64,000 bases of DNA from CBDDKZ01 sp965230415 (GCA_965230415.1 CBDDKZ010000005.1:2108001-2172000); one strand, 5' to 3'; counted from the first letter of the stretch, positions 43,880-51,719 are shown. The notes: generated by a model not told the origin, from the sequence alone. Numbers and translations: made by a program.

Positions 43880-44605
43880 ATAGTTATAATTAGTTTGAAA
43901 TCGATTACCATAGTAGAATTTGAAGAGAATATTGGCACGTTACGAATAGGAATAAAATGCAATTTTTTGAGTATTATAAACGTAAGAAGTTTTTTCATAA
44001 AAATCGTGAAGTGTTAAATAGGGTTCAGGGCATAAAAAAATCGGCCTAATCCCAGGTCTCATCAGTTATTATTGATTCTTCACGAATATCAGAGGCAATC
44101 CGGAATCAGCAAACTCACAATTAGAAATGCTAGGCAAATTTGTGAATTTGAACAACGAATTATTGAAAATGCGGGAAAGCTTTATGTATGGAAAAAGAAT
44201 AAAATCCATGAACCGCTAGCGTCGATAAACGGAACTTCCTTAGCCATCGAAACTTGGAAAAATGATGAAGTGAAAAGGCATGAATTTATAGTATGCTTAT
44301 CGTCACTGTCTGCGAAAACTGTAGAGTTAAGGGGGCAGTGCTAAATATGTTGTGGAAGATCAGAAGTAAACATTTCGGGTGGTGATAAGTCATCAGTAAT
44401 AGTCTACAATGAACTTTGGAGTAATGTAGCTTGCAGATACTTGACTTTGATGGAAGCTTCCATATTAACCGGAGAAATTCGAGTTTATTATCTTCTGGTG
44501 CATAAAGAATACTAGAGTCTGTGTGATTTATTTAAGTTTAGGCCGCTTATTGAAACTATTTCACGACTACTCTCCGTTATTAAGTTATCAAAAAATGGAA
44601 AATTC
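43880..44605. other. Mostly non-coding or degenerate stretch
   Basis: About 725 nt. Only short frames occur: a 30-codon one from 43956 and the 90-codon 44072-44344 frame listed separately. It reads like eroded DNA between the IS-flanked segment and the accessory block. Confidence 0.4.
44072..44344 (+). CDS. Possible small protein or gene remnant (90 aa)
   Basis: A 90-codon frame starting at TTG (ILHEYQRQSGISKLTIRNARQICEFEQRIIENAG). It has no recognised domain, a weak start and an unusual end (KTVELRGQC). It may be a fragment of an older gene. Included with low confidence because nothing else covers the stretch. Confidence 0.2.
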   Translation: MILHEYQRQSGISKLTIRNARQICEFEQRIIENAGKLYVWKKNKIHEPLASINGTSLAIETWKNDEVKRHEFIVCLSSLSAKTVELRGQC

Positions 44606-45196
44606 ATGGAAGTCGCGGTTTTGTTATTTGACGATTTTGAGACATTAGATGTATTCGGACCGGTTGAGATATTCGGAAGGCTCACCGATTTATATAAGGT
44701 GAAATTTTTTTCGTTGGAGGGAGGTCAAATAAAAAACAGGCACGGGGTTTCAATATGCACAGAAAAGTTAGAAGACATAAAAGACCCGTTAGAGCTATTC
44801 CTGATCCCAGGAGGATTGGGAACCCGTATCGAGGTGCATAATGAGTTGCTTATTAAAAAGATTATAGAAATAGCTAATATAAGCAAGTACGTTTTGACCG
44901 TTTGCACGGGAAGTGCATTGTTAGCCAGAACAGGCCTACTAAATGGAAGGCAAGCAACTTCCAATAAAAGAGCATTCAAGTGGGTAACACCAAACGGACC
45001 AGATGTTACCTGGAATAAAAAAGCCAGGTGGACAGTCGATGAAAAGTTCTATACCTCATCGGGGGTAAGTGCAGGTATGGATATGTCTTTAGGCTTCCTG
45101 TCAGACAGACACGGCATTGAACTTGCCAGGAAAGTCGCTTTTGAAATCGAATATAACTGGACGGAAGATAAAGATGAGGATTCATTTAGCAGCTAG
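44606..45196 (+). CDS. DJ-1/PfpI family protein
   Basis: 196 residues, a class-I glutamine-amidotransferase-like fold. Starts MEVAVLLFDDFETLDVFGPVEIF, the typical PfpI opening with an acidic residue (E12 or D15) in place of the amidotransferase helper. The nucleophile elbow VCTGSALLARTG carries C100. IPGGLGTR and YTSSGVSAGMDMSLGFL are also family motifs. Related proteins act as isonitrile hydratases, glyoxalases or AraC-type sensory domains; the activity here is undetermined. Cytoplasmic, monocistronic. Confidence 0.85.
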   Translation: MEVAVLLFDDFETLDVFGPVEIFGRLTDLYKVKFFSLEGGQIKNRHGVSICTEKLEDIKDPLELFLIPGGLGTRIEVHNELLIKKIIEIANISKYVLTVCTGSALLARTGLLNGRQATSNKRAFKWVTPNGPDVTWNKKARWTVDEKFYTSSGVSAGMDMSLGFLSDRHGIELARKVAFEIEYNWTEDKDEDSFSS

Positions 45197-45224
45197 TAAT
45201 TATAAGTAGAGTATTTATATTCGA

Positions 45225-45432
45225 CCCGGTATGAGCGAAACCACTGGTTTGAGTGTCTCGCTAATATAAATTAGGATTCCCAACGAGGCGCTGGGACCAG
45301 AGTCTGCACTCGCTACTCCGTATTTGCAATCCGGTGCTATTATCGTGGAATCTGTGATCTTATTGAATACCAAAAGATAAAATTCAGCTGTAAGTAAGAT
45401 TTATAAAACCTTCGATAGTACTTACGGATTAA
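45225..45432. repeat. R1 multi-hairpin repeat copy C (uninterrupted) plus preceding hairpin
   Basis: 45312-45432 is an R1 element that has no IS: CTACTCC, GTATTTGCAATCC, GGTGCTATTATCG, then diverged hairpins 2-4 (GTAAGTAAGATTTATAAAACCTTC, CTTACGGATT). It precedes the TetR gene. 45266-45311 contains TTAGGATTCCCAACGAG-GCGCTGGGACC, related to the segment at 38279-38307 upstream of pyrD. Confidence 0.6.
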
Positions 45433-45476
45433 TGGAAGAATATTAAAAAAGTATTAGTTGTGTCAGTAATAATTAC

Positions 45477-45484
45477 TACATTTG
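45477..45484 (+). promoter_or_regulatory. -7 element of the TetR-family gene
   Basis: TACATTTG fits TAnnTTTG. A TTG at 45458-45460 is 16 nt upstream, shorter than usual. The start of the transcript would fall inside the operator at 45485-45499. Confidence 0.55.
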
Positions 45485-45499
45485 TAGACGACTGGTCTA
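45485..45499. promoter_or_regulatory. Candidate TetR-family operator 1 (autoregulation)
   Basis: TAGACGACTGGTCTA shares the ACTGGTCTA half with the perfect TAGACTGGTCTA at 46108-46119. The site sits between the -7 element and the start codon of the TetR gene, so repressor binding would block its own transcription. Confidence 0.55.
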
Positions 45500-45510
45500 A
45501 TAGTTTATAT

Positions 45511-46086
45511 ATGAAAAAAATAACTGTAGAAAATATCCTTGACGTAGGTACCGATCTGATCCTTAAAAATGGCTATCATAACGTAGGTCTTAACGGACTA
45601 TTGAAGGAGGCTAATATTCCTAAGGGATCTTTCTACCATTATTTTAACAGTAAAGAAGATTTTGGTATTCAGGTCATTGAGCATTACTCAAAAAGGAGTT
45701 TAGCCTTACTAAAAACCTACCTGACAGATGAGGGCAAAAACCATAAACAAAGAATTATCTCCTTTTTTCAAGATATGAAGCAAGCTTACGTAAAAAAGGA
45801 GTTTAAAGAAGGTTGCCTGCTCGGAAACTGTAGTACGGAACTGGCAGATTATTCAGATGCATTTAGCTATTCCATTGCCAATGAATTGACTAAATGGCAG
45901 GAAGTGTTCGAAAATTGTATCAGGCAAGGACAGGATAATGATAATATCAAAGCCGACGAGCCACCCAAGGTATTGAGTGACCTCGTTCTTACGGCATGGG
46001 AAGGTGCATTATTGCGTATGAAATCATCTAAAAACACGGATTCGATCGATAATTTTATTCTTTACCTGGAGAAATACCTGTTGTAA
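45511..46086 (+). CDS. TetR/AcrR-family repressor
   Basis: About 191 residues from the ATG at 45511; the open frame starts 17 codons earlier but that part overlaps the promoter and operator. N-terminal HTH: ENILDVGTDLILKNGYHNVGLNGLLKEANIPKGSFYHYFNSKEDFGIQVI is a canonical TetR domain (recognition helix in KGSFYHYF). The C-terminal GCLLGNCSTELADYSDAFS resembles the LmrA/YxaF group. Ligand unknown; it likely represses itself and the downstream SDR genes through the ACTGGTCTA sites. Confidence 0.88.
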   Translation: MKKITVENILDVGTDLILKNGYHNVGLNGLLKEANIPKGSFYHYFNSKEDFGIQVIEHYSKRSLALLKTYLTDEGKNHKQRIISFFQDMKQAYVKKEFKEGCLLGNCSTELADYSDAFSYSIANELTKWQEVFENCIRQGQDNDNIKADEPPKVLSDLVLTAWEGALLRMKSSKNTDSIDNFILYLEKYLL

Positions 46087-46107
46087 ATTTTTTTACAAAA
46101 CTAATAG

Positions 46108-46119
46108 TAGACTGGTCTA
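46108..46119. promoter_or_regulatory. Candidate TetR-family operator 2 (SDR operon)
   Basis: TAGACTGGTCTA, an inverted repeat TAGAC/GTCTA with 2-nt centre, 23 nt upstream of the first SDR start codon. Resembles the AGACnnGTCT-type boxes of LmrA/YxaF-like repressors. Confidence 0.65.
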
Positions 46120-46142
46120 ATTTAAATTTTAAAACAATAAAC

Positions 46143-47039
46143 ATGGAAAATTCAAAGAAAGAAAATGTTGTAATTACAGGAAGTAGCAGTGGTTTTGGTT
46201 ACCTAAGTGCTTTAACATTAGCTCGAAAAGGTTATAAAGTATGGGCTACAATGAGAAACACTGGAACGAAAAACGCATCGAAAAAGGAGGAGTTAACGCT
46301 CATCGCCAAGGATGAAGGCCTGGACATTGCCATTTTGGAAATGGATGTTAATCATGATGAATCGGTAGTGAATGCCATTGAGTCTATCGCCAAAACCGAC
46401 GGAAAAATTGATCATCTGGTGAACAATGCGGGTTATATGTTTGTGGGAATTACGGAAGCTTATAGCATTCAACAAGCCAAAGATCAATTTGAAACAAATT
46501 TCTTCGGCATCTTGCGCACCACGAAAGCGGTACTACCTTTTATGAGAAAACAGCAAGACGGATTAATTGTAAATGTGACCTCGCTGGCAGGAAGGCTTAC
46601 TTTCCCTTATTTTGGAATTTATTGCGCGAGCAAACACGCGGTGGAAGCCTATTCGCAGGCTATGAGGTACGAGCTGGCACCTTTTGGTATAGAGGTGAGT
46701 ATAGTTGAACCCGGCCCTTTTGGCACCAACTTGCTATTTACAGGCCCGCAGGAAGAAGACCAAATGGTATTTAATGACTACGGTGTGCACAAGAACGTTC
46801 CACATACCATGCTTAAAAATTTCGAAGGATTTTATGCGACTGACGAGGCTCCTAATCCGCAGATGGTGGCTAACAGCATTGTACAATTAGTTGAGACTAA
46901 AAAAGGAAAACGAGCTGAACGAATTGTGTCCGGAATTGATTATGGTGTTATTGATTACAATACAAAAGTTGCACCGATTCAAGAATCATTAATTAAAGAT
47001 GCTTTACAGATGGAGCATCTTTTAACAGTTAAATTATAA
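46143..47039 (+). CDS. Short-chain dehydrogenase/reductase (SDR)
   Basis: 298 residues. Rossmann glycine motif ITGSSSGFG (11-19), NNAGYM (94-99), catalytic S147 in VNVTSLAG and the Y160xxxK164 pair in YCASKHAVEAY. It matches the classical SDR subfamily of about 250-300 residues with an extended C-terminus; NAD(P)H-dependent reduction of a carbonyl or alcohol oxidation is expected, with substrate unknown. Regulated by the upstream TetR gene, and followed 4 nt later by a second SDR. Confidence 0.92.
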   Translation: MENSKKENVVITGSSSGFGYLSALTLARKGYKVWATMRNTGTKNASKKEELTLIAKDEGLDIAILEMDVNHDESVVNAIESIAKTDGKIDHLVNNAGYMFVGITEAYSIQQAKDQFETNFFGILRTTKAVLPFMRKQQDGLIVNVTSLAGRLTFPYFGIYCASKHAVEAYSQAMRYELAPFGIEVSIVEPGPFGTNLLFTGPQEEDQMVFNDYGVHKNVPHTMLKNFEGFYATDEAPNPQMVANSIVQLVETKKGKRAERIVSGIDYGVIDYNTKVAPIQESLIKDALQMEHLLTVKL

Positions 47040-47043
47040 AAGA

Positions 47044-47748
47044 ATGGAATTAAAAAATGCAAATGTACTTATTACCGGAGGTAGCTCGGGTATAGGTAAA
47101 GAAACGGCGAGAAATTTAATAGAAAAAGGAGCAAGGGTAGTTATTACAGGGCGCGATGCCAATAAATTAGAAAATGTAGCTCATGAACTGGGAGCGATTC
47201 CGCTTCTATTTGATATTAGCGATTTAAAGTCTATTCCCACAAAAGCAAAAGAAGCACTCGGTTTGTTGAGTGGTAAAATAGATGTGCTGATCAATAATGC
47301 CGGAATTGGCGTTTTCCCTGTTTTAGGTGAAATTTCGGAGCAGAATCTATTAGATGTTTACAATACAAATGTTTTTGGCCTGGTCCTGTTAACGCAGGAA
47401 ATACTCCCTGTTTTTCAAACTCAAAACGCAGGAAATATTATTAATATAGGTTCTACAGCAAGTACGAAAGGGTTTGCAAGAGGTAGTGTTTATGCCGCTT
47501 CCAAATTTGCACTTAGAGGCATTACGCAGTCATGGCAAGCTGAATTGCGCAAAGATAATATTCGAGTTTTTCTGGTGAACCCCAGTGAAGTTACAACAGC
47601 ATTTGCTGACCAGGACAGAAAGGAACGTGAAGACGAACCAAATAAATTAACGGCTCATGAAATCGCTCATACCATTACTTCCATTTTGGAAATGAGCGAT
47701 CGGGGTTTTATACCGGAAGTGGCCGTCTGGGCTACTAATCCCTTCTAA
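47044..47748 (+). CDS. Short-chain dehydrogenase/reductase (SDR)
   Basis: 234 residues. Motifs: TGGSSGIG (11-18), NNAGIG (84-89), S137 in NIGSTAS and Y150xxxK154 in YAASKFAL. A compact classical SDR. It is coupled to the preceding SDR (4 nt between genes) and ends at a strong terminator, so the TetR-SDR-SDR unit is a complete regulon. Different from the first SDR at about the level of separate subfamilies. Confidence 0.92.
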   Translation: MELKNANVLITGGSSGIGKETARNLIEKGARVVITGRDANKLENVAHELGAIPLLFDISDLKSIPTKAKEALGLLSGKIDVLINNAGIGVFPVLGEISEQNLLDVYNTNVFGLVLLTQEILPVFQTQNAGNIINIGSTASTKGFARGSVYAASKFALRGITQSWQAELRKDNIRVFLVNPSEVTTAFADQDRKEREDEPNKLTAHEIAHTITSILEMSDRGFIPEVAVWATNPF

Positions 47749-47775
47749 ATTTTAGTATCATTGTCAGTAAATGAA

Positions 47776-47807
47776 AGCGACTCAGGTCTTGCCTGAGTCG
47801 TTTTTAA
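47776..47807 (+). terminator. Rho-independent terminator
   Basis: A 9-bp stem CGACTCAGG (47778-47786) / CCTGAGTCG (47792-47800) with a 5-nt loop, followed by TTTTT. Ends the SDR operon. Confidence 0.9.
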
Positions 47808-47823
47808 TTTTGTTCTAGGTCCA

Positions 47824-47920
47824 CTAGTCTTAGGAAGATGCTGATCCTATAAAATACCAAGAAGAAAATCAGCTATCCACAAGGCCTGAAAAGCCTTCAA
47901 TAGCACTTATGGGAATAAAT
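47824..47920. repeat. Partial R1 multi-hairpin repeat copy D
   Basis: ATCCTATAAAATACCAAGAAG then AAGGCctgaaaaGCCTT and TCAATAGCACTTATGGG: the middle part of R1 with hairpin 3 altered but still able to pair its outer five bases. It lies at the 3' side of the SDR operon terminator. Confidence 0.55.
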
Positions 47921-47938
47921 GAGGAAGAGCTAGATAAT

Positions 47939-48709
47939 CTAGACAAAATTAACCAAAGGAAGTTGTTCCTCTATCATTTCTTTCTGCCCATTTTTTAAAT
48001 ACCTTGGTAAAACGCCCAAACGTTTCAGTTTTTTCAATTCCAACAATGGAGAAATGTCATAATTCCTATTTTCAGTATTTATACTAAGGTCTAAATATTC
48101 CAGTTTGTTTAATTTAGAAAGAGGATCTATACTTTTAATGGCCGTTCCTGTTCCACTCATTTTTCCGTGGTCCAGGTTTAATTCTTTTAAATTTGTTAAG
48201 GTTCCTAGTGGTGTTAAATCGTATAGATTGTTGATGCCGTAAATGTAGCGTGTTTTTAAGTTGTTTAGATTGGAGACGAAATCTATCTTTACGATTTTTT
48301 TAATGCCGCTTAACACCAATACTTCCAATGATTTTAACGGAGACAAATCCGGGATTGTTACTTGTTTATTATTAGAAATGTGCAGGTATTTTAGCTGAGT
48401 TAAAGTGGAAAATATGTTTACCAGCTGCTCATCTATATCGTTTAATGCGATGGCTTCGATGCATTTATGACCTATCAAAGAATCGTGATTGATATATTTT
48501 AGTTTAAACTTTTTTAGTGGAGTATGCATTTCTATTATTTGAGCATTTTTTGATAATTCAGAGAGGTCAAATGGACAGCGAATTGAGCCCTCTATAACCC
48601 CTAAATGAGCATAAGAAGAAGGCGATTTGTTTTCAGACAGGTAATTTTCCCAGTTCATGTTGCTTTGACTAGGATTAAAAAAATCAACAATATCATCAAC
48701 TACATCCAT
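47939..48709 (-). CDS. Leucine-rich-repeat protein (cytoplasmic)
   Basis: 256 residues with no signal peptide or membrane segment. Residues about 75-235 hold six or seven SDS22-like LRR units, e.g. LTQLKYLHISNN, LKSLEVLVLSGIKK, LNNLKTRYIYGINN, LTNLKELNLDHGKM, LNKLEYLDLSINTE. The N-terminus is unlike known domains. A protein-protein interaction role is likely; partner unknown. Divergent from another LRR gene 77 nt away. Confidence 0.75.
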   Translation of the reverse strand: MDVVDDIVDFFNPSQSNMNWENYLSENKSPSSYAHLGVIEGSIRCPFDLSELSKNAQIIEMHTPLKKFKLKYINHDSLIGHKCIEAIALNDIDEQLVNIFSTLTQLKYLHISNNKQVTIPDLSPLKSLEVLVLSGIKKIVKIDFVSNLNNLKTRYIYGINNLYDLTPLGTLTNLKELNLDHGKMSGTGTAIKSIDPLSKLNKLEYLDLSINTENRNYDISPLLELKKLKRLGVLPRYLKNGQKEMIEEQLPLVNFV

Positions 48710-48785
48710 CTAATGATTGTAAATTGAGTATTAATAGTTATTGATACAAGATCATTGGTATTAGGTTCCGTTATTAAATCATTCT

Positions 48786-49991
48786 ATGATGAGTAAAACA
48801 TTTGAAGCTTACAGCACAACAGACCTCGATCAGGAAGTCGCAAATTTAACCAGCGAAATCACGAAAGTGAAGTTACATCATTTCCAGGGTTCGTCTATAA
48901 ATGCTTTGAGTAAGTGCCGGCAGGTAGAGCAGATTGAAATTTATGCACAAAATCCGCACGAGCCCATCAACCCGGATTTTACCATCGACATTTCTGTTAT
49001 TGGTGAGCTACCCAATTTGAAAAGTTTCACACTTACCAGGTGCCCAAAACTAGACATAGCTCCCTTGTTAAAAACTACGCAGCTAACGCATCTTTACCTG
49101 TCAGGTTCCCATTTAGATGCTATCGATTTCCTTCGCGATTATACTAATTTGAAAAGTCTCGGTATTTCCGGGTCAACTATTGAGCGTATAGATGTAATCG
49201 CTAATTTTCCGGATTTGGACTATTTGCATCTCAGTGAAAATAACATCGTTTCCATAGCGCCTTTAAAAAAATTATCCAAGCTGACGCGTTTGTACCTTGC
49301 AGATAACAAAATCGCAGATTTTTCCCCGATTTATGAGCTAAAGTCTATTATATCACTAGATTTAAAAGGAAACGTTTCCAGCGCTTATCATGAAATTCCT
49401 TATATCGATCAGCTGGAGCAAAAAGACTTTACCCTTAGAAACTATTCAGAAGAACAATTGACCCATTGGGAGCAGGTATTTAATAACTGGGCCGAAGAAG
49501 GGAAATTCCTGGATGCCGTGCACACAGTGGTGAGTCGATTAATGGAGATTCATGAAAATGAGGAGGAGTATAAGCTGGTATTTGAAGCAGCACAAAGCGA
49601 TGATGAGCCATTATACCTAATTCTTGCTAAAAACACTGCAAACGATCCGAAAGTATTTCATGAACAGGTTCCCGCAGGTACCGCAACTGTTTCTAAGATA
49701 AGCACAAAAATTTCCATATTTCCTGAAGACTACCCCAGCGTCCTGGAATGTGATTTAAGTACAATTAAAGAAAAAGAAGGACGCTTGTTTTTTGCTACAA
49801 TCGGTGATCATGAAGATGATTTGGTTTGGAACACGAATAAACGTCATGGAAATGTTAATTATGCCATAGAAAGATGGGATGGCAGCAAGGGTATACCTGT
49901 TGAAGCGACTTCTTTGGGGCAGGTTATTATTGGCGTGTTGGCGTTAAATTTAACTTCGGAAAGCTATTATTTTGAAGGGCTTTTAGCTTAA
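48786..49991 (+). CDS. Leucine-rich-repeat protein with C-terminal unknown domain
   Basis: 401 residues, cytoplasmic by lack of a signal peptide. LRR units lie at about 75-200: LPNLKSFTLTRCP, TTQLTHLYLSGSH, YTNLKSLGISGST, FPDLDYLHLSENN, LSKLTRLYLADNK, LKSIISLDLKGNV. The C-terminal half (about 205-401) has a helical segment (YSEEQLTHWEQVFNNWAEEGK) and then a globular domain ending GVLALNLTSESYYFEGLLA. Function unknown. The next WYL gene begins 12 nt after the stop, suggesting co-transcription. Confidence 0.7.
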   Translation: MMSKTFEAYSTTDLDQEVANLTSEITKVKLHHFQGSSINALSKCRQVEQIEIYAQNPHEPINPDFTIDISVIGELPNLKSFTLTRCPKLDIAPLLKTTQLTHLYLSGSHLDAIDFLRDYTNLKSLGISGSTIERIDVIANFPDLDYLHLSENNIVSIAPLKKLSKLTRLYLADNKIADFSPIYELKSIISLDLKGNVSSAYHEIPYIDQLEQKDFTLRNYSEEQLTHWEQVFNNWAEEGKFLDAVHTVVSRLMEIHENEEEYKLVFEAAQSDDEPLYLILAKNTANDPKVFHEQVPAGTATVSKISTKISIFPEDYPSVLECDLSTIKEKEGRLFFATIGDHEDDLVWNTNKRHGNVNYAIERWDGSKGIPVEATSLGQVIIGVLALNLTSESYYFEGLLA

Positions 49992-50003
49992 AATAATACA
50001 TAA

Positions 50004-50705
50004 ATGGAAAGGGAAGAAAAACCCAGACTTTCACGACTTACAGCTATCATTACGCAACTACAGTCGAAAAGAGTAGTTACTGCGAAGTATTTGGCAGAAA
50101 GACATAATGTCAGTTTGCGCACAATATACCGCGATATTCGTACCCTTGAAAATTCGGGTATACCCATTGTCACCGAAGAGGGTAAGGGTTATTCCATTGT
50201 GGATGGTTACCATCTTACACCGGTATTATTTTCTGAAGATGAAGCCAATGCCTTAATTACAGTGGAGCAGCTGGTGCGTAAAAACAAGGATCAATCACTG
50301 GTTGAAAATGTCGCTGGTGCTATGGAAAAAATCAAAGCCATTTTAAGGTATTCTCAAAAAGGGAACGCAGATTTGCTGGCAGACAGGATCTATTTCGGAG
50401 ACGTGTCACATCAAGAAAAAACCAGTGACAACTTAATGCAAATCCAATCGGCGATCATTCATTTTCAACTTCTTAAAATTGAATACCTTTCTTCTGAGAA
50501 TAAACATACTACGCGTCTCATAGAGCCGTTTGCCATATACAGCATCAATGGCAATTTTTTATTGATTGCTTTTTGCAGGCTGAGGGATGATTTCAGGGCT
50601 TTTAGAATAGACTACATCGAGTCACTTGTGGTAGAGGACGAAACGTTTGAACCTCATAATATGACCTTAAAAGCGTATTTTGAAAAATATGTAAAAGACC
50701 AATAG
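50004..50705 (+). CDS. WYL-domain transcriptional regulator (YafY/DeoR-like HTH)
   Basis: 233 residues. N-terminal HTH (about 10-65): RLTAIITQLQSKRVVTAKYLAERHNVSLRTIYRDIRTLENSGIPIV. C-terminal WYL domain (about 140-225): FQLLKIEYLSSENKHTTRLIEPFAIYSINGNFLLIAFCRLRDDFRAFRIDYIESL; the WYL triad is degenerate (here FLL). WYL domains bind ligands or nucleotides and control the HTH. It probably regulates the DUF4345 gene downstream through the inverted repeat at 50712-50727. Confidence 0.88.
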   Translation: MEREEKPRLSRLTAIITQLQSKRVVTAKYLAERHNVSLRTIYRDIRTLENSGIPIVTEEGKGYSIVDGYHLTPVLFSEDEANALITVEQLVRKNKDQSLVENVAGAMEKIKAILRYSQKGNADLLADRIYFGDVSHQEKTSDNLMQIQSAIIHFQLLKIEYLSSENKHTTRLIEPFAIYSINGNFLLIAFCRLRDDFRAFRIDYIESLVVEDETFEPHNMTLKAYFEKYVKDQ

Positions 50706-50711
50706 CACCCT

Positions 50712-50746
50712 TGACACACCTCTGTCACAAACCCATTTTACATTTG
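50712..50746. promoter_or_regulatory. Candidate WYL operator and promoter of the DUF4345 gene
   Basis: TGACA (50712-50716) and TGTCA (50723-50727) form an inverted repeat with a 6-nt spacer, where a -33 region would lie. TACATTTG (50739-50746) is a TAnnTTTG -7 element. The ATG of the next gene is 22 nt downstream of it. Confidence 0.55.
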
Positions 50747-50768
50747 TATTGTAAACAAAAAAGTTAAA

Positions 50769-51155
50769 ATGGAAATTGTAAACATCATCATCCTTTTATC
50801 ATCCGGTCTATTATTAATTGTTGTAGGAATAAGCAGATTAATTAATCCCGTGAGTGCCTATAGTAAGAATTCAGGCATAAAATTAACCAAGGACGTGGAC
50901 TTATTGAACGAAATGAGGGGCGTAAGTGCACTTATGTTACTTGGAGGAATACTCATAGCACTGGGAACAATTATTCCTGTATTCACCTTTACATCCTTTA
51001 TAGTAGCCTCATTGATTTTCCTGGGTTTTGCCATAGGTAGATTTTTTAGCATAGCCAAAGACGGGAGACCGAATAAACAATTAATTCAGGGTATCTCATT
51101 TGAACTGGTGCTGGGAGCTGGCAATGTCTTTGCACTACTGTATTCTGTCATTTAA
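50769..51155 (+). CDS. DUF4345 family membrane protein
   Basis: 128 residues with about four hydrophobic helices: IIILLSSGLLLIVVGISRLI, VSALMLLGGILIALGTIIPVF, FIVASLIFLGFAIGRFFS and SFELVLGAGNVFALLYS. It matches the DUF4345 family. Function unknown; the family is often next to WYL/HTH regulators, as here, so it may be a small transporter or stress-response membrane protein. Has its own promoter with an operator. Confidence 0.8.
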   Translation: MEIVNIIILLSSGLLLIVVGISRLINPVSAYSKNSGIKLTKDVDLLNEMRGVSALMLLGGILIALGTIIPVFTFTSFIVASLIFLGFAIGRFFSIAKDGRPNKQLIQGISFELVLGAGNVFALLYSVI

Positions 51156-51189
51156 AACATTAGGGTTTGTTTTGGTAAAAGTAATACAG

Positions 51190-51280
51190 TCACGCGTTGC
51201 GCTTCGCTAAACGCGCGCCATAGGCATTCGTTATAGTAATAGCGCGCGTTTGAGTGCAACGGAAACGCGTGCTGAATTAT
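51190..51280. repeat. R2 hairpin repeat, copy 4
   Basis: ACGCGTTGCGCTTCGCTAAACGCGCG (a stem with an inner GCG-ctt-CGC tip), a short linker, then AATAGCGCGCGTTTGAGTGC followed by AACGGAAACGCGTGC. It resembles copy 1 in order and sequence. Lies downstream of the DUF4345 gene. Confidence 0.75.
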
Positions 51281-51367
51281 ATTTGATGTTTATCAAACGA
51301 TTTAGTAGGTCTAATAACGGCAAACCCAATAAAGTTATAGTTTACGAGAAGTATAAGTGAATACTGC

Positions 51368-51718
51368 TTACATACCTAACTCCAGGGATTCTTTAACCAG
51401 ATTTGACAACGCCGCAGTTTCAATTTGATCTATATCGCTTACTTTATAAGTTCGCGCTTTAGCACCCTCTCCTGCTAATATATTGGGTGTCTTCAGAGCA
51501 GCACCTTCCATAAACAGAAGTGTTATATGAGCTTTTGCCACTCGAAAACCACAGATGTTTTTATCATTGAAAAAAGCAATGCTGCCCCATTTAATGGCTT
51601 CTTTCATACGGCTGTCTGCCCCTAATACAACTTCGCGTATGGCCATCACAATTTCTTTTTGAAAGTCAGACAAACCATTTAAGTAATCTTCGATTTCTTT
51701 ATCTTTTATAGTTATCAT
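51368..51718 (-). CDS. DUF1801 (YdhG-like) protein
   Basis: About 116 residues from the ATG at 51718; the open frame extends 26 codons further into the upstream gene. The DUF1801 core is visible: IEDYLNGLSDFQKEIVMAIREVVLGADSRMKEAIKWGSIAF, then CGFRVAKAHITLLFMEGAAL. Family function unknown; small cytoplasmic protein. The upstream gene's stop (51720-51722) and this start are 1 nt apart, so they form an operon. Confidence 0.82.
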   Translation of the reverse strand: MITIKDKEIEDYLNGLSDFQKEIVMAIREVVLGADSRMKEAIKWGSIAFFNDKNICGFRVAKAHITLLFMEGAALKTPNILAGEGAKARTYKVSDIDQIETAALSNLVKESLELGM

Positions 51719-51719
51719 A

